Assembly: GCA_012800995.1 (NCBI GenBank)
Contig: JAAZIH010000075.1
Coordinates: 1 to 6,730, forward strand
Length of the DNA stretch: 6,730 nucleotides
Direction of reading: 5' to 3'
Origin: Chloroflexota bacterium
GTDB taxonomy: Bacteria > Chloroflexota > Anaerolineae > Anaerolineales > Anaerolineaceae
The notes below the pieces were generated by a model. That model had not been told where the DNA came from and searched no databases. It worked only from the letters and a program-made list of their open reading frames with translations. The position numbers and the translations under genes are program-made. Every line of letters begins with the position of its first letter. Within the stretch, counting starts at the first letter, position 1. Shown piece by piece: positions 5,845 to 6,730 of this stretch.

Positions 5845-6729
5845 TTAGTCGAAGTATTTCTCCGTTAGCAGTTTGAGCGCTTGTTTCTTTGCTTCGTAAA
5901 TATAGTCAGGATTGGTGATGAAAGCGTATTTGAGCGCGTTTTCGCAATCACAGTAACATGCCATACCTTCATTATGGGCTTTGTCGAGTAATTCGACCAG
6001 GCGCACCAGGCTCTTTTGCGCGGTGGCAGTGTTTTTGCTCAAGGTGCTAATCACCATATCCACGGTTACTGCTTCTTCGCTGACATGCCAGCAGTCATAA
6101 TCGGTGACATGTGCCATGGTGGCGTAGCACATTTCAGCTTCGCGGGCTAAAAAGGCCTCAGGCGCGGCAGTCATGCCCACCAGGGACATGCCCCATTTGC
6201 GGAAAGTTTCCGATTCGCCGCGGGTGCTGAAGCGGGGTCCTTCAATGGTAACCAGCGTGCCACCTTCGTGAACGATCGCGCCCTGGTCGCGCAAAGCTTG
6301 CAGCAGAAATTGGCTCAAACAGGGGCAGAATGGGTCAGCAGTGCTGACATGCACCACCATGCCCTCACCAAAGAAACTGCGTTCGCGGCCTTTGGTGTTG
6401 TCGTAAATCTGGTCAGGAACGATGATATGTCCGGGCGCGTAATCTTCGCGTAAGGATCCCACCGCGCTGACACTGACAATGGCGCGGATGCCCAAAGATT
6501 TGAAAGCGTAAATGTTCGCGCGGTAATTTACATCGCTGGGCGAATAAATGTGCCCGATGCCATGGCGTGCCAGAAAAGCCAGTTTATGGCCCTTGACCTC
6601 GCCAATCACGATGGGTGAGGAGGGTTTGCCAAAGGGTGTGTCAATCTCGATGGTCTGCTTGTTTTCTAATCCCTCAAATCCGTACAGACCAGAGCCACCA
6701 ATGATGCCGAATAAAATTTTATCTGTCAT
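5845..6729 (-). CDS. mtnP: S-methyl-5'-thioadenosine phosphorylase
   Basis: This cytosolic enzyme splits methylthioadenosine with phosphate into adenine and 5-methylthioribose-1-phosphate, feeding methionine and purine salvage. At 294 residues it has normal length. Visible signatures are IIGGSGLYG (9-17), the phosphate-site segment ARHG (54-57), NYRAN (68-72), VSAVGSLRE (87-95), IEGPRFSTRGES (162-173), GMTAAPEA (185-192) and TDYDCW (209-214). D210 and D212 match the adenine-recognising Asp pair of human MTAP, which favours 6-amino purines over guanosine or inosine. A cysteine group C258-Y-C260-D-C262 near the C-terminus corresponds to the CxC motif described in archaeal enzymes of this family. 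The ATG is 1 nt from the window edge, so the promoter and any upstream start are not visible, but MTDKILFGIIGGSG is a typical N-terminus. It heads a tight pair with the SEDS–PBP gene, 4 nt downstream. Confidence 0.95.
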   Translation of the reverse strand: MTDKILFGIIGGSGLYGFEGLENKQTIEIDTPFGKPSSPIVIGEVKGHKLAFLARHGIGHIYSPSDVNYRANIYAFKSLGIRAIVSVSAVGSLREDYAPGHIIVPDQIYDNTKGRERSFFGEGMVVHVSTADPFCPCLSQFLLQALRDQGAIVHEGGTLVTIEGPRFSTRGESETFRKWGMSLVGMTAAPEAFLAREAEMCYATMAHVTDYDCWHVSEEAVTVDMVISTLSKNTATAQKSLVRLVELLDKAHNEGMACYCDCENALKYAFITNPDYIYEAKKQALKLLTEKYFD

Positions 6730-6730
6730 A

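Noticed and set aside
6268..6453. Plus-strand 61-codon frame opposite mtnP
   Set aside because: It is antisense to highly conserved MtnP codons and resembles no family I know.
1..6730. CRISPR arrays, insertion sequences, tRNA or rRNA genes, phage or defence genes
   Set aside because: No direct-repeat arrays, transposase frames, cloverleaf sequences or defence-type domains were seen. All space is taken by six housekeeping-type genes and short gaps.

Overview
The window carries six protein genes and almost no non-coding space, with GC content close to one half by eye. Gene content suggests a bacterium of the Chloroflexota, most likely Anaerolineae-like. This rests on three things: an Lgt with a proline where E. 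coli has its key histidine, a RodA–PbpA-type protein in one chain, and the style of the CDP-alcohol transferase. I recognise these by recall, not by database search, so the taxonomic call is moderate at best.

Left part, plus strand (1-1843): the C-terminal DNA-reading (gamma) domain of an FtsK/SpoIIIE translocase runs in from outside. A CDP-alcohol phosphatidyltransferase starts 3 nt after its stop, and lgt starts 13 nt after that. This looks like one operon for membrane lipid and envelope functions, closed by a hairpin terminator at 1865-1913. If the transferase makes phosphatidylglycerol phosphate, its pathway supplies the lipid donor that Lgt uses. Lgt ends in an unusual, very acidic 82-residue tail.

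Middle, plus strand (1914-3210): tyrS stands alone with its own likely promoter, a short leader holding a hairpin, and a strong ribosome binding site that places the start at 1993. The longer reading from 1981 is less likely.

Right part, minus strand (3243-6729): mtnP (methylthioadenosine phosphorylase) is followed after 4 nt by an 865-residue fusion. The fusion joins a complete SEDS peptidoglycan polymerase (RodA/FtsW family, catalytic Asp kept) to a PbpA-like class B penicillin-binding protein. In the penicillin-binding half all three active-site motifs (SxxK, SxN, KTG) appear lost, while the surrounding fold signatures remain. This is the most interesting item in the window: apparently a self-contained polymerase with a built-in pseudo-transpeptidase partner. 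tyrS and the fusion gene converge, and a perfect 12-bp inverted repeat at 3237-3275 sits on the end of the fusion gene and may terminate transcription from both sides.
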